The notes below the pieces were generated by a model. The model worked only from the letters and a program-made list of their open reading frames with translations. It had not been told where the DNA came from and did not search any database. This document shows positions 18,484 through 27,483 of a stretch of 64,000 nt of DNA, piece by piece. A program made the position numbers and the translations under genes. Position 1 is the first letter of the stretch. Each line of letters begins with the position of its first letter. Origin of the DNA: Solimonas soli DSM 21787 (GTDB lineage: Bacteria > Pseudomonadota > Gammaproteobacteria > Nevskiales > Nevskiaceae); the NCBI RefSeq assembly GCF_000474945.1, contig NZ_KI440836.1:124001-188000 (forward strand), written 5' to 3'.

Positions 18484-19012
18484 GGCGATCGTCCGGGCGC
18501 GCCAGCGCGGCGCGGCAGGCCAGCATGCCGAGACGCATCTGCTTCTCGACCATCTTCAGCGAAATGCCGAGTCGCGCCGCGACTTCGGCCTGCGGCAGTT
18601 CATGAATCTTGTGCATGACGAAGACGTCGCGACGCCGCGGCGGCAGCGCGGCGATGGCCCGTTCGAGGCGCTGCAGTTCCTGTTCGGCGTCGACGGCCTG
18701 TTCCTGCGTCGCGGCCGCGCAGGCGACGTCCGGCAGCTCGGCGACGCTGTCGATCCAGCGCCGCCGCCGGTCGTCGGCGCGGCAGCGATCGACCGCCGCG
18801 TCGTGCGAAATGCGGCGCAGCAGCGCCAGCGGCGTGTGCGCCTCGCGCTGCGGCTTTTCGAGGATCTGCACGCAGACGTCGTGCACGACCTCGCGCGCGA
18901 ACGCGCGATCGCCGAAGCGCCGGCGCAGCTCGTCGACCAGCTCGTCGTAATGCGATAGCAGCGAGGACAGCAGCGTCGGCGGCGCCGTCGCGGTGCCGCG
19001 GCGGATCGTCAT
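18476..19012 (-). CDS. ECF sigma factor, FecI type (pair 2)
   Basis: 178 residues. Region 2: FAREVVHDVCVQILE and LALLRRISHDAAVDRCRADDRRRR. Region 4: AALPPRRRDVFVMHKIHELPQAEVAARLGISLKMVEKQMRLGM, including the helix-turn-helix; the LPQAEVA...GIS...VEK pattern is typical of FecI/FpvI iron-responsive sigmas. It heads the sigma-FecR-receptor-PepSY-DUF3325 run and is expected to be released when the receptor at 15103 binds its ferric ligand. Confidence 0.93.
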   Translation of the reverse strand: MTIRRGTATAPPTLLSSLLSHYDELVDELRRRFGDRAFAREVVHDVCVQILEKPQREAHTPLALLRRISHDAAVDRCRADDRRRRWIDSVAELPDVACAAATQEQAVDAEQELQRLERAIAALPPRRRDVFVMHKIHELPQAEVAARLGISLKMVEKQMRLGMLACRAALARPDDRHD

Positions 19013-19224
19013 CGGCGGACCACGCGCGTCATGACCCCGCCCCGCCGACGCGAATCGCCATCAGGTCACGCATCGCCTGCCCGCGGCGTGCAGCGCGCCC
19101 GTCCCGCGAAGGCGGCGCGCACGACGGGCATCCGCACGCCGGCGCGGCGCGAGCGGCGGCGCGGCGGCGAACGCCGCCACGATGGCATGAATGCACCGGC
19201 GCGGTCGCCACGACGTGCGCGCGC

Positions 19225-21402
19225 CTACCAGCGGTAGCTGACCGTGCCGATCACCTTCGCCGCGTCGCCGTAGAAACAGCCATACGTGCAATTGGCGATG
19301 TAGGTCTTGTCGGTCAGATTCGTGGCGTTGACGGCGAAGCGCCAGTGCTCGAGGTCGTAGCCGATCATCGCGTCGAGCACGGTGTACGACGGCGTCGTCA
19401 GCGGCAGATAGCGCGCGACGGTGTCGTCGACGTAGCGCCAGCCGACGCCGAGCTGCAGCGCGCGCATCCAGAGCGGCCGCCAGTCCAGCCACAGCGACAG
19501 CGTGTTGTACGGCACGCCGCCGCTGCGCCGGCCGATTTCTTCGGGCGTGTTGCTCCTGGTGATGCGCGCATCGGTGTACGCGTAAGAACCGATCACGTTG
19601 AGGTCGCGCGCGATCTCGCCGCGCGCCTCGATCTCGACGCCGCGCGAGCGGATCTCGCCGGTCTGCACCGAGTATTCGCTGTCGACCGGATCGGGCGTCA
19701 GCACATTGGTTTTCGTCAGGTTGTAGACGGCCAGCGACAGCGAGGTCTTGCCGCTCGGCGGCTGCCAGCGGATGCCGGCCTCGTACTGCTCGCCGACCGT
19801 CGGTTCGAAACGCTGGCCGCTGCGGCTGAGCCCGGACTGCAGCTCGAACGACTGGCTGAAGCTGAGGTACGGGGCGATGCCGTGATCGGCCAGATAGACG
19901 AAGCCGGCACGGCCGCTGAACGCGTGGTCGCTTTCGTCGGTGCTGAATGACGGCGCCGCCGGATACGTGTTCTTGCTCTCGATCCACGACTCGCGGCCGC
20001 CGAGCAGCACGACCCAGTGTTCGTCGAGCTTGATCTGATCCTGCAGATAGACGCCGGCGCGCTCGTAGTCGGCCACGCCGCTGTACGGACTCGGCGCACG
20101 CGGGCCCGGTTCTTCGGCGCCGTAGACCGGGTCGTAGAGGTCGAGCGGGCCGAGCGTGCGGTCGTAGCGCGCCGTCGTCCATTTCTGCCGCGAGTAATCG
20201 ACGCCGGCGAGCAGCGTCTGCTCGACGCGGCCGCGCGCGGGGCGATATTCGAGATGGGTATCGGCGGCCGCCGTCCACGAATGCTCGTCGCGATCGTTGC
20301 CGGAACGCTTGATCGTGCGCAGGTCGTCTTCGAGGCCGTCGATGAAGATCAGGTCGAAGACGTTGTCGGCGCGCGAGAAGCTGAGGCTGTTGCGCAGCTT
20401 CAGATCGTCGGAGAAGGCGTGCTCGAACAGCGAGCTGATGTCCTTCTGCTCGTTCACGACGTTGTCGTAGTCCGGCTCGCCGGTGAACAGATGCCGCGAC
20501 ACCTCGCCGTTCGGATTCGGATCCTGGCCGAGGCCGACGACTTCCGGCGGCAGCGCATAGACGTACATCGTCTTGCTGCGCTGATAGTAGCCCTGCAGGT
20601 CCCAGCTGGTCCGCTCGTCCGGCTGCCAGTGCAGCGCCGGGCCGAAATACACGCGGTCGTCCGGCACGTAGTGGATGAACGTGTCGCTGTCGCGCGCCAG
20701 CGCCGTCAGACGGTACGACCAGCGGCCGGCCTCGTCGAGCGCGTCGCCGGCGTCGACGGAAATCTGCCTGCGCGCATAGCTGCCGTATTCGACGTTGACT
20801 TCGCCGAACGGCGCGCCGCCGGCCTTCTTGCTGACCATGTTGATGACGCCGCCCGGCTCGGCGTCGCCGTACAGCACCGCCGACGCGCCCTTGAGGAAGT
20901 CGATGCACTCGAGCCCGTAGGGCTCCTGCTTGCCGTCGAAGACGTTGACGCCGATGCGCATGCCGTCGCGGAAATACGCGCCGTAGCTGTTGAACGCCTC
21001 GAAGCCGCGGATCGTCAGGCTGTCGCCGGTCAGGTCGGCATTGCCTTCGTTGGTGACGAGGCCGGCCGTGTACGCGAACGCCTGTTCGAGGCTGCGGATC
21101 TTCTGCGTCTCGATCTGCTCGCGCGTCACCGTCGAGATCGATTGCGGAATTTCCAGCACCGGCGTGTCGGTCTTGGTGCCCGATACGCTGCGGCGCGCGA
21201 CGTAGCCCTCGGCCGGCGTCTCGACGTCCGCCGTCACGTGCACCGCTTCGAGCTGCGTGACGTCACGGCCCGATGCGGGCGGTCCGGCCGCAGCCGCGGC
21301 GGCCGTGTCCGGTGCCGTCTGCGCGCCTGCGGCGCCGACGATCAGCGCCAGCGCGCATCCGCACGCGGCGCGGCGCGCGCCGTGTCCAGGAAAACACCTC
21401 AT
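19225..21402 (-). CDS. TonB-dependent siderophore receptor, non-transducing
   Basis: 725 residues from the ATG at 21402 (MRCFPGHGARRAACGCAL) with a signal peptide ending near GAAGAQ. No STN domain: after a short Ala-rich linker the sequence goes to the TonB box region and plug (SGTKTDTPVLEIPQSISTVTREQIE, then GDAEPGGVINMVSKK). The barrel ends KVIGTVSYRW with a terminal Trp, as expected for outer-membrane insertion. FhuA/FCT-like hydroxamate-type receptors have this shape, but substrate is uncertain. A Fur-like palindrome lies 230 bases upstream, consistent with iron repression. Confidence 0.9.
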   Translation of the reverse strand: MRCFPGHGARRAACGCALALIVGAAGAQTAPDTAAAAAAGPPASGRDVTQLEAVHVTADVETPAEGYVARRSVSGTKTDTPVLEIPQSISTVTREQIETQKIRSLEQAFAYTAGLVTNEGNADLTGDSLTIRGFEAFNSYGAYFRDGMRIGVNVFDGKQEPYGLECIDFLKGASAVLYGDAEPGGVINMVSKKAGGAPFGEVNVEYGSYARRQISVDAGDALDEAGRWSYRLTALARDSDTFIHYVPDDRVYFGPALHWQPDERTSWDLQGYYQRSKTMYVYALPPEVVGLGQDPNPNGEVSRHLFTGEPDYDNVVNEQKDISSLFEHAFSDDLKLRNSLSFSRADNVFDLIFIDGLEDDLRTIKRSGNDRDEHSWTAAADTHLEYRPARGRVEQTLLAGVDYSRQKWTTARYDRTLGPLDLYDPVYGAEEPGPRAPSPYSGVADYERAGVYLQDQIKLDEHWVVLLGGRESWIESKNTYPAAPSFSTDESDHAFSGRAGFVYLADHGIAPYLSFSQSFELQSGLSRSGQRFEPTVGEQYEAGIRWQPPSGKTSLSLAVYNLTKTNVLTPDPVDSEYSVQTGEIRSRGVEIEARGEIARDLNVIGSYAYTDARITRSNTPEEIGRRSGGVPYNTLSLWLDWRPLWMRALQLGVGWRYVDDTVARYLPLTTPSYTVLDAMIGYDLEHWRFAVNATNLTDKTYIANCTYGCFYGDAAKVIGTVSYRW

Positions 21403-21631
21403 GTGCCCAGCTCCCCGATGCGCCTGAAAAACAGCATGGGGCGCCGCCGCACGCCGTGCGCCGCGCGAGCCGGCCGTCAGGCCGGTGAACGTGTGCGTCG
21501 TGATGCATGGCCGCCCCGGATGATCCGCGCGTGGCGGATTCGAAATGTGCGGTGGCGACCTCGGCTGCCGCGGAAATGCCGGATCGGCGGCGAATGGCCG
21601 CGCCCGGCAGGACGCGGACTCTACTGCAGAA

Positions 21632-21646
21632 TGAGAGTGACTCTCA
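21632..21646. promoter_or_regulatory. Candidate Fur box
   Basis: TGAGAGT-G-ACTCTCA is a perfect 7-1-7 inverted repeat, the geometry of the Fur consensus TGATAAT-G-ATTATCA, with nine of fourteen arm bases matching by eye. It lies upstream of the receptor starting at 21402 and between two iron-unrelated genes on the other side. The match is GC-shifted, as seen in GC-rich genomes. Confidence 0.6.
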
Positions 21647-21685
21647 ACAACGGCGCCCCACGAGGGCGCCCGACAAGGGCAACGG

Positions 21686-21934
21686 TCATCGCGCCTGCTC
21701 GGCCTCGGCGTCGTCGAGCTTCCGCCTGGCCTGCTCGTTGGCGTCGAGCGCGGCATCGACCTTGTCGGCGATCGCGTTGCCGGCGTAGCCGATCGCCTCG
21801 GTGTTGCGGATGCCGCGCGTCTCGTCGCGGCCCTGCGGCGCGGCCGCGTCGACGTGCTGCGGCTTGTCCTTCGGATGGCAGGCGCCGAGCAGCACGGCCG
21901 CGGCGGCCAGACTGATAACGATGGAACGATTCAT
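21686..21934 (-). CDS. Small lipoprotein
   Basis: 82 residues from the ATG at 21934 (MNRSIVISLAAAAVLLGAC). The lipobox LLGAC places the acylated Cys at residue 19. The mature part HPKDKPQHVDAAAPQGRDETRGIRNTEAIGYAGNAIADKVDAALDANEQARRKLDDAEAEQ is split here as two short motifs only: a charged linker and a helical, coiled-coil-like tail rich in Ala, Asp and Glu. Function unknown; the tail resembles small Lpp-like helical lipoproteins. The Fur-like site lies 40 bases beyond its stop, not upstream. Confidence 0.7.
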   Translation of the reverse strand: MNRSIVISLAAAAVLLGACHPKDKPQHVDAAAPQGRDETRGIRNTEAIGYAGNAIADKVDAALDANEQARRKLDDAEAEQAR

Positions 21935-22079
21935 TGCGCACCTCCTGCGTCGTAGCCGCGAGTCTAGCGCGGCGCGCGCCTCGTGCCGCACAATCGCGGG
22001 CGCTCGCGGCGCAGGCCCGCCGCGACGCCACGGCCGCCGCGATCGCGCGGGCGGCCTCACGGAAGCCCTGGGAGCAGCG

Positions 22080-23372
22080 ATGAACGACACCGGCGCGGCA
22101 CAAGCCGCCGCGATCAATTCCCCGCGCCGCGTGTTGTTCGCGAGCCTGATCGGCACGACGATCGAGTTCTTCGACTTCTACATCTACGCGACCGCCGCCG
22201 TTCTCGTCTTTCCGAAGCTGTTCTTCCCGGCCTCCGATCCGGCGTCGGCGACGCTGCAGTCGCTCGCCACCTTCGCGATCGCCTTCTTCGCCCGGCCGGT
22301 CGGCTCGGCGCTGTTCGGCCATTTCGGCGACCGCATCGGCCGCAAGGCGACGCTGGTCGCCGCCCTGCTGACCATGGGCCTGTCGACGGTGATCATCGGC
22401 CTGCTGCCGACCTACGCGACGATCGGCGTGCTGGCGCCGCTCGGCCTGGCGCTGTGCCGTTTCGGCCAGGGCCTCGGCCTCGGCGGCGAATGGGGCGGCG
22501 CCATCCTGCTCGCCACCGAGAACGCCCCGCCCGGCCAGCGCGCCTGGTACGGCATGTTCCCGCAGCTCGGCGCGCCGCTCGGCTTCATCTGCTCCGGCGG
22601 CATCTTCCTGCTCCTCTCCGAGCTGCTCAGCGACACGCAGTTCTTCGCCTGGGGCTGGCGCATTCCCTTCATCGCCAGCTCGCTGCTGGTGCTGATGGGC
22701 CTCTACGTGCGTCTCAAGATCAGCGAGACGCCGGCCTTCCAGAAAGCGCTCGATCGCGAAGAACGCGTGCGCGTGCCGATGCTCACCGTGTTCCGCGCGC
22801 ATCCGAAGGCGCTGCTGCTCGGCACCCTGATCGCCGTTGCCACTTTCGTGCTGTTCTACCTGATGACGGTGTTCGCGCTGGCCTGGGGCACGACGGCGCT
22901 CGGCTATCCGCGCCAGCAGTTCCTGATGATCCAGCTGTTCGGCATCCTGTTCTTCGCGCTGACGATCCCGTTCTCGGCGAAGTTCGCCGATCGTCACGGC
23001 CGCCGCCGCACGCTGCTCTGGGTCACCGCCGGCATCGCCGCCTTCGGCTTCGTGCTGGCGCCGCTGTTCGGCGCCGGTCTGGCCGGCGTGCTCGTCACGC
23101 TGGCGCTCGGCCTGTCGCTGATGGGCCTCACCTATGGCCCGCTCGGCACCATCCTTTCCGAGCTGTTCCCGACCGCCGTGCGCTACACCGGCGCCTCGCT
23201 GACCTTCAACCTGGCCGGCATCGTCGGCGCCTCGCTGGCGCCCTACATCGCCACCTATCTGGCGAAGACCTACGGCCTGCAGTTCGTCGGCTACTACCTC
23301 AGCGCCGCCGCGCTGCTGACTTTTGCGGCGCTGTGGTTCACGCACGAGACGAAGGACGCGCAGATCGGGTAG
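22080..23372 (+). CDS. MFS transporter, metabolite:H+ symporter (MHS) family
   Basis: 430 residues, about twelve membrane helices, starting at the ATG at 22080 (MNDTGAAQAAAINSPRR). The family signatures are IGTTIEFFDFYIYATAA in helix 1, GHFGDRIGRKATL in the loop between helices 2 and 3, and RFGQGLGLGGEWGGA in helix 4. This is the ShiA/ProP/KgtP-like group that imports organic acids or osmolytes with protons. No adjacent catabolic gene identifies the substrate; the next gene is another MFS carrier. Confidence 0.88.
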   Translation: MNDTGAAQAAAINSPRRVLFASLIGTTIEFFDFYIYATAAVLVFPKLFFPASDPASATLQSLATFAIAFFARPVGSALFGHFGDRIGRKATLVAALLTMGLSTVIIGLLPTYATIGVLAPLGLALCRFGQGLGLGGEWGGAILLATENAPPGQRAWYGMFPQLGAPLGFICSGGIFLLLSELLSDTQFFAWGWRIPFIASSLLVLMGLYVRLKISETPAFQKALDREERVRVPMLTVFRAHPKALLLGTLIAVATFVLFYLMTVFALAWGTTALGYPRQQFLMIQLFGILFFALTIPFSAKFADRHGRRRTLLWVTAGIAAFGFVLAPLFGAGLAGVLVTLALGLSLMGLTYGPLGTILSELFPTAVRYTGASLTFNLAGIVGASLAPYIATYLAKTYGLQFVGYYLSAAALLTFAALWFTHETKDAQIG

Positions 23373-23386
23373 CGGAGGAAATCATT

Positions 23387-23496
23387 CCCTCTCCCCTGCG
23401 AAGGGGCGAGGGCGAGGGTGAGGGGCATTCGATCGAGCGGCGCGGCGAGCAAGAGCCCCTCACCCCAACCCTCTCCCCACGTCCGTGGGGAGAGGG
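23387..23496. repeat. Palindromic intergenic repeat element
   Basis: A 110-base module begins CCCTCTCCCC and ends GGGGAGAGGG, with inner arms GGGTGAGGGG / CCCCTCACCCC, so the outer and inner arms can fold into one long stem-loop. Such CCCTCTCCCC...GGGGAGAGGG units are a widespread class of dispersed repeat in GC-rich Proteobacteria. It separates two MFS genes and may act as a terminator or mRNA stabiliser. Confidence 0.75.
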
Positions 23497-23520
23497 AGCA
23501 AAAATGACGAGGAGACGTGG

Positions 23521-24822
23521 ATGCTGGGCCTGACCCGTTACCAATGGATCGTGCTGTTCGCCGCCTGGCTCGGCTGGGGCTTCGATCTGTTCGACAGCAT
23601 CCTCTTCAACTTCGTCGCACCGAACTGCGTGCCGACCTTGCTGCACCTGCCGATCGGCTCGCCGGAGGCCAAGCAGGCGACGCTGTACTGGACCGGCATC
23701 CTGACCTCGGTGCTGCTCGTCGGCTGGGCCGCCGGCGGCATCCTGTTCGGCTACATCGGCGACCGCATCGGCCGCACGCGCACGATGCTGCTGACCATCC
23801 TCATGTACGCGCTCGGCACCGCGGCCTGCGCGTTCGCGCCGAACATCTGGGTGCTGCTCGCCTGTCGCATCGTCGTCTCGCTCGGGCTCGGCGGCGAGTG
23901 GGCGGCGGGCGCCTCGATGGTCGCCGAGGTGATGCCGGAGCATCGCCGCGTCGAAGGCGGCGCGCTGCTCTACACCTCGGCGGCCTTCGGCACGACGCTG
24001 GCGACCCTGGTCAACCTGCAGATCGCCGGCCACTGGTTCGCCGACCAGCCGGAAGTGTCGTGGCGCTACGTGTTCCTCTGCGGCCTGATCCCGGCCGTCG
24101 TCGCCTTCGGCGTCCGCCTGTTCGTGCGCGAGCCGGAGCGCTGGCTGCACGCGGCGCGGCATGCGGTGCCGCCGACGCTCGGCGAGATCTTCTCGCCGCA
24201 GCTGCGCCGCTTCACCTTCAGTGGCCTGTTCATGGCGGTCGTCGCGCTGGTCACCTGGTGGAGCTGCAACGCCTTCCTGCCGACCTTCGCGACCGGCCTC
24301 GCGCAGGTCGAGGCGGCGACGCGCGGCTTCGATCGCGGCGCCACGCTCAAGCTGGTCGAGCACTGGAAGTTCACGGCGACCATGGCCTTCAACACCGGCG
24401 GCCTGATCGGCACCCTGCTGACGATTCCGGCCGCGAAAATCCTCGGCCGCCGGCCGATGTTCGCGATCTACTTCGCGGCCTCGGCGGCGGCGATCTTCTT
24501 CACCTTCGGCGCGCCGCTCGAGGCGCACACGCGCCTGTACGGTTACTTCCTGATCGGCCTGTCGGTGTTCGGTGTCTTCGGCAGCTTCACCTACTACCTG
24601 CCCGAACTGTTCCCGACGCGCCTGCGCGCGACCGGGGCCGGCTTCTGCTACAACGCCGGCCGCTTCATCGCCGCCGGCGGGCCCTTCCTCGTCGGCCTGT
24701 ACAGCGCCAAGGTGGCGGGCGGCGCGATCGGCGTGCTGTTCTGGATCGGCGCCGTGCCGCTGATCGGCGTGCTGCTGATTCCCTGGGTGATCGAAACCAA
24801 GGGTCGCGCGCTGGCGGACTGA
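23521..24822 (+). CDS. MFS transporter, aromatic-acid or sugar-acid symporter type
   Basis: 433 residues starting at the ATG at 23521 (MLGLTRYQWIVLFAAWLGW) with a GAGGAG ribosome site just upstream; the longer open frame would read through the palindromic repeat. Motifs: GWGFDLFDSILFN (helix 1), GYIGDRIGRTRTM (loop 2-3), GLGGEWAAGASMVAEVMP (helix 4), and YYLPELFPTRLRATGAGFCYNAGR late in the protein. This is the AAHS/SHS-like branch of MFS. Substrate unknown. It may be co-transcribed with the DUF2238 gene 22 bases downstream. Confidence 0.86.
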   Translation: MLGLTRYQWIVLFAAWLGWGFDLFDSILFNFVAPNCVPTLLHLPIGSPEAKQATLYWTGILTSVLLVGWAAGGILFGYIGDRIGRTRTMLLTILMYALGTAACAFAPNIWVLLACRIVVSLGLGGEWAAGASMVAEVMPEHRRVEGGALLYTSAAFGTTLATLVNLQIAGHWFADQPEVSWRYVFLCGLIPAVVAFGVRLFVREPERWLHAARHAVPPTLGEIFSPQLRRFTFSGLFMAVVALVTWWSCNAFLPTFATGLAQVEAATRGFDRGATLKLVEHWKFTATMAFNTGGLIGTLLTIPAAKILGRRPMFAIYFAASAAAIFFTFGAPLEAHTRLYGYFLIGLSVFGVFGSFTYYLPELFPTRLRATGAGFCYNAGRFIAAGGPFLVGLYSAKVAGGAIGVLFWIGAVPLIGVLLIPWVIETKGRALAD

Positions 24823-24844
24823 ACGAACTGCCAAGGGGAGAACC

Positions 24845-25582
24845 ATGCATGCGCCCGATTACCGCCGCTACGTCGTCGTGCTCGTCGCCGTCTATGCCGT
24901 GCTGTGGGCGGCGCTGGCGATCAGGCCCTACGATCGCCACGACTGGCTGCTGGAGAACGCGCTGGTGCTCGCCTTCGGCCTCGGCCTGTGGGCCTCGCAC
25001 CGGCACTTCGTGTTCTCGCGCGTTTCGTACACGCTGATCTTCGTCTACCTCTGCCTGCACGCGATCGGCGCGCACTACACCTACGCCGAGGTTCCATACG
25101 AAGCCGCCTGGCGCGCGCTGAGCGGCCACAGCTTCAACGCCATGCTCGGCTGGGACCGCAACAACTTCGATCGCCTCGTGCACTTCAGCTACGGCTTCCT
25201 GCTCGCCTATCCGCTGCGCGAGGTGTTCCTGCGCGTCGCCGACGCGCGCGGCTTCTGGGGCTACTTCCTGCCGCTCGATTTCACGCTGTCGACCTCGGCG
25301 CTGTACGAGCTGATCGAGTGGGCGGCGGCCGAGTGCTTCGGCGGCGATCTCGGCGTCGCCTATCTCGGCACGCAGGGCGACATCTGGGACGCGCAGAAGG
25401 ACATGGCCTGCGCCGGCCTCGGCGCGCTGCTGGCGATGCTGATCACCGCTGCGCTGAACGCCTGGCTGCAGCGCGACTTCGCGCGCGAGTGGAGCGAGAG
25501 CCTGAAGATCAAGGATCACCGCCCTTACGGCGAGAACGAGATCGCGCGCATGCTCGACGAGAGCCGCGGCGAGCGCCGCTGA
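24845..25582 (+). CDS. DUF2238 membrane protein (YjdF-like)
   Basis: 245 residues with about six hydrophobic segments. Conserved polar positions typical of this family are present: GAHYTYAEVPY (about 77-87), NNFDRLVHFSYGFLLAYPLRE (split as NNFDRLVHF and GFLLAYPLRE), and ALYELIEWAAAE, QGDIWDAQKDM near 179-189. The Asp/His/Glu residues inside membrane segments suggest ion or metal interaction, but no function is established for the family. Confidence 0.82.
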   Translation: MHAPDYRRYVVVLVAVYAVLWAALAIRPYDRHDWLLENALVLAFGLGLWASHRHFVFSRVSYTLIFVYLCLHAIGAHYTYAEVPYEAAWRALSGHSFNAMLGWDRNNFDRLVHFSYGFLLAYPLREVFLRVADARGFWGYFLPLDFTLSTSALYELIEWAAAECFGGDLGVAYLGTQGDIWDAQKDMACAGLGALLAMLITAALNAWLQRDFAREWSESLKIKDHRPYGENEIARMLDESRGERR

Positions 25583-25585
25583 GCC

Positions 25586-26469
25586 TTACGCCGCCCCGCG
25601 CTGGCCGAGCCAGACACCGGCCGCCGCCAGCGCGAAGCCGAGCGCATCGTGCCAGCCGAAGCGCGCGCCGAGCGCGAGCGCGGCGAGCAGAGCGGTCGCC
25701 GGCGGCACCAGATAGAACAGGCCGGCGGTGCGCGCCGCGCCGCCGTGCCGCAGCAGCCAGAGATAGAGCAGCAGGCCGGCGCAGGAGTTGACGAGAATCA
25801 CCCAGGCGACGCCGGCATAGAGCGCGGCGCCCGGACGCAGTCGCAGACCTTCCAGCGTGACGGCGAAAGGCAGCAGCACGACCAGCGAGGCGAGCAGCTG
25901 GACGAGCAGCGCGAGGCGCGGATCGAGCGCCGTCGCGTGGCGTTTCTGGTAGAGCGTGCCGCCGCTCAGCGACAGCAGGGCGAGCAGCATGCAGCCGTAG
26001 CCGAGTACGGAGCCCGGCGCGCGCAGATCGGGCAGCACCACGAGCAGCACGCCGGCGAGGCCGAGCGCGAGACCGAGCGCCGCTTCGCGTCGCAGGCGCT
26101 CGCCGAGCAGCAGGGCCGCGCCGAGCGCCGTGGTCAGCGGCATGAGCCCGGTGATCAGTCCGGCCGCCGCCGCCGGCACGCCGACGCGCAGCGCCGCATA
26201 GGTGAAGCCGAAAAAGCCGGCCTGCAGCAGCAGGCCGGCGATCGCCGCATGCGCGAGCGTCGTCGCGCCGGCGCGCGGCGCCACAGCAGCCACAGGCCGA
26301 TCAGCGCCGCCGAGCCGGCGAAGCGCAGCACCGCCAGCGTGAACGGCCCGCTGCCGCGCAGGGCGAAGGCGGCGGCGATGTAGCCGCTGCTCCACAGCGC
26401 CACGAAGGCGAGCCCGGCGAGACTCGCCGCGGGGGCCCGCTTCGAGGCGGGATGAGCCGGCTCCTGCAT
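25586..26469 (-). pseudogene. EamA/DMT-family permease, frameshifted
   Basis: The N-terminus reads MQEPAHPASKRAPAASLAGL from 26469 with helix 1 and helix 2 (FVALWSSGYIAAAFALRG, LAVLRFAGSAALIGLWLL), then loses frame after RRAP. The other frame resumes exactly at GATTLAHAAIAGLLLQAGFF and runs through eight more helices to GVWLGQRGAA. One missing base near 26268-26282 accounts for this. Restored length is about 294 residues with ten helices and two EamA domains, normal for drug/metabolite exporters. It converges on the DUF2238 gene with a three-base gap. Confidence 0.82.
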
Positions 26470-26560
26470 GCGCTCTCCAGGATCGTGCGGCGGCCAGGGC
26501 GGCCACGGCCGGCATTCTAGGCGTGTCGGCGCGCGTCACGTCGCCGCGCGCCGAGGCACG

Positions 26561-26566
26561 TAGAAT
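26561..26566 (+). promoter_or_regulatory. -10 element of the arsC-like gene
   Basis: TAGAAT followed by GCGG lies 42 bases before the start at 26608. The same TAGAAT hexamer recurs before other genes in this window (31369, 41959, 56305, 58625), supporting its use as a sigma-70 -10 box here. No convincing -35 was seen. Confidence 0.5.
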
Positions 26567-26607
26567 GCGGACCGATCCACGCCGTCCCGCTTGCTGATCG
26601 ATCGCCG

Positions 26608-26958
26608 ATGAAAGACGCCATCCTGCACAACCCGCGCTGCTCGAAGAGCCGCGAGGCCCTCAAGCTGCTGCGCGAGCGCGGCATCGAGCTGCCGGTGCTC
26701 GAATACCTGCAGCAGCCCCTGTCGAAGCATGAGCTGCGCGAACTGTGCGCGCTGCTCGGCGTGAAGCCGCTCGAACTCGTGCGCACCAAGGAGGAACTGT
26801 TCGGCGAGCTGGGCCTGGCGAAGGACAATGGCTACAGCGACGCGCAATGGCTCGACGTGCTGGCCAGCCATCCGAAGCTGCTGGAGCGGCCGATCGTCGT
26901 CTACCGCGGCCGCGCGGCCGTGGGTCGTCCGCCGGAGAAGGTTCTCGATCTGCTGTAG
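26608..26958 (+). CDS. arsC: ArsC-family glutaredoxin-dependent reductase
   Basis: 116 residues. The active-site loop HNPRCSKSREALKLL (about 7-21) contains the single catalytic Cys of the glutaredoxin-dependent arsenate reductase family, and RPIVVYRGRAAVGRPPEKVLDLL carries the conserved Arg of the C-terminal half. It is a standalone gene without arsB, arsR or acr3 nearby, so it may be a YfgD-like housekeeping relative rather than a dedicated resistance enzyme. Confidence 0.86.
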   Translation: MKDAILHNPRCSKSREALKLLRERGIELPVLEYLQQPLSKHELRELCALLGVKPLELVRTKEELFGELGLAKDNGYSDAQWLDVLASHPKLLERPIVVYRGRAAVGRPPEKVLDLL

Positions 26959-26979
26959 CCGACGCCCATCGCGTCGACA

Positions 26980-27483
26980 CTAGCCCGCCGCGGCGCGCGG
27001 TGCGCCGATGCGCAGCGCGAGACGGCGCAGCACCGGCCGCAGCACGAGAAACAGCAGCGCGGCGACCGGCGCCGCCAGCAGCGTCCAGACACCGATCCCG
27101 TACAGCACCACGCAGCCGTAGTCGACGAGGAACTGGCGCGGGCCGGCCTCGAAGCGCGCGGCCAGATCGCCGACCGAGAGAATCGGCACGTGCTCCTGGC
27201 GGAACAGCGTCTCGCCGGCGCGGTAGAACGGCAGCAGCAGCGCCAGATGCAGCGGCGTCAGCAGATAGTTCGCCAGCTGCATCAGCGGCTGGTTGAGGCG
27301 CAGCCAGATCGCGGCGATCACGCAGAGAAAGGTCGTCGCGCCGAACACCGGGAACACGCCGAGCACGGCGGCCAGCGCCAGTGTCAGCGCGATGCTGTCC
27401 GCCGAAATGCCCTGGCGCAGCTGGGCGACGATCGGCTCGACGACGCGTCGCCGCCAGAAATCCTGCGGGCCGCCGGCGCTCAA
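26980..27483 (-). CDS. DUF2062 membrane protein
   Basis: 167 residues. The frame is open far upstream, but the sensible start is a TTG at 27483 that overlaps the tesA stop (TTGA); no ATG is available nearby. The family pattern is clear: RRRVVEPIVAQLRQG, then ALTLALAAVLGVFPVFGATTFLC and LRLNQPLMQLANYLLTPLHLALLL, and a final helix pair GIGVWTLLAAPVAALLFLVLR (shown as parts). DUF2062 proteins are small inner-membrane proteins of unknown role. Co-transcription with tesA is likely. Confidence 0.72.
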   Translation of the reverse strand: MSAGGPQDFWRRRVVEPIVAQLRQGISADSIALTLALAAVLGVFPVFGATTFLCVIAAIWLRLNQPLMQLANYLLTPLHLALLLPFYRAGETLFRQEHVPILSVGDLAARFEAGPRQFLVDYGCVVLYGIGVWTLLAAPVAALLFLVLRPVLRRLALRIGAPRAAAG

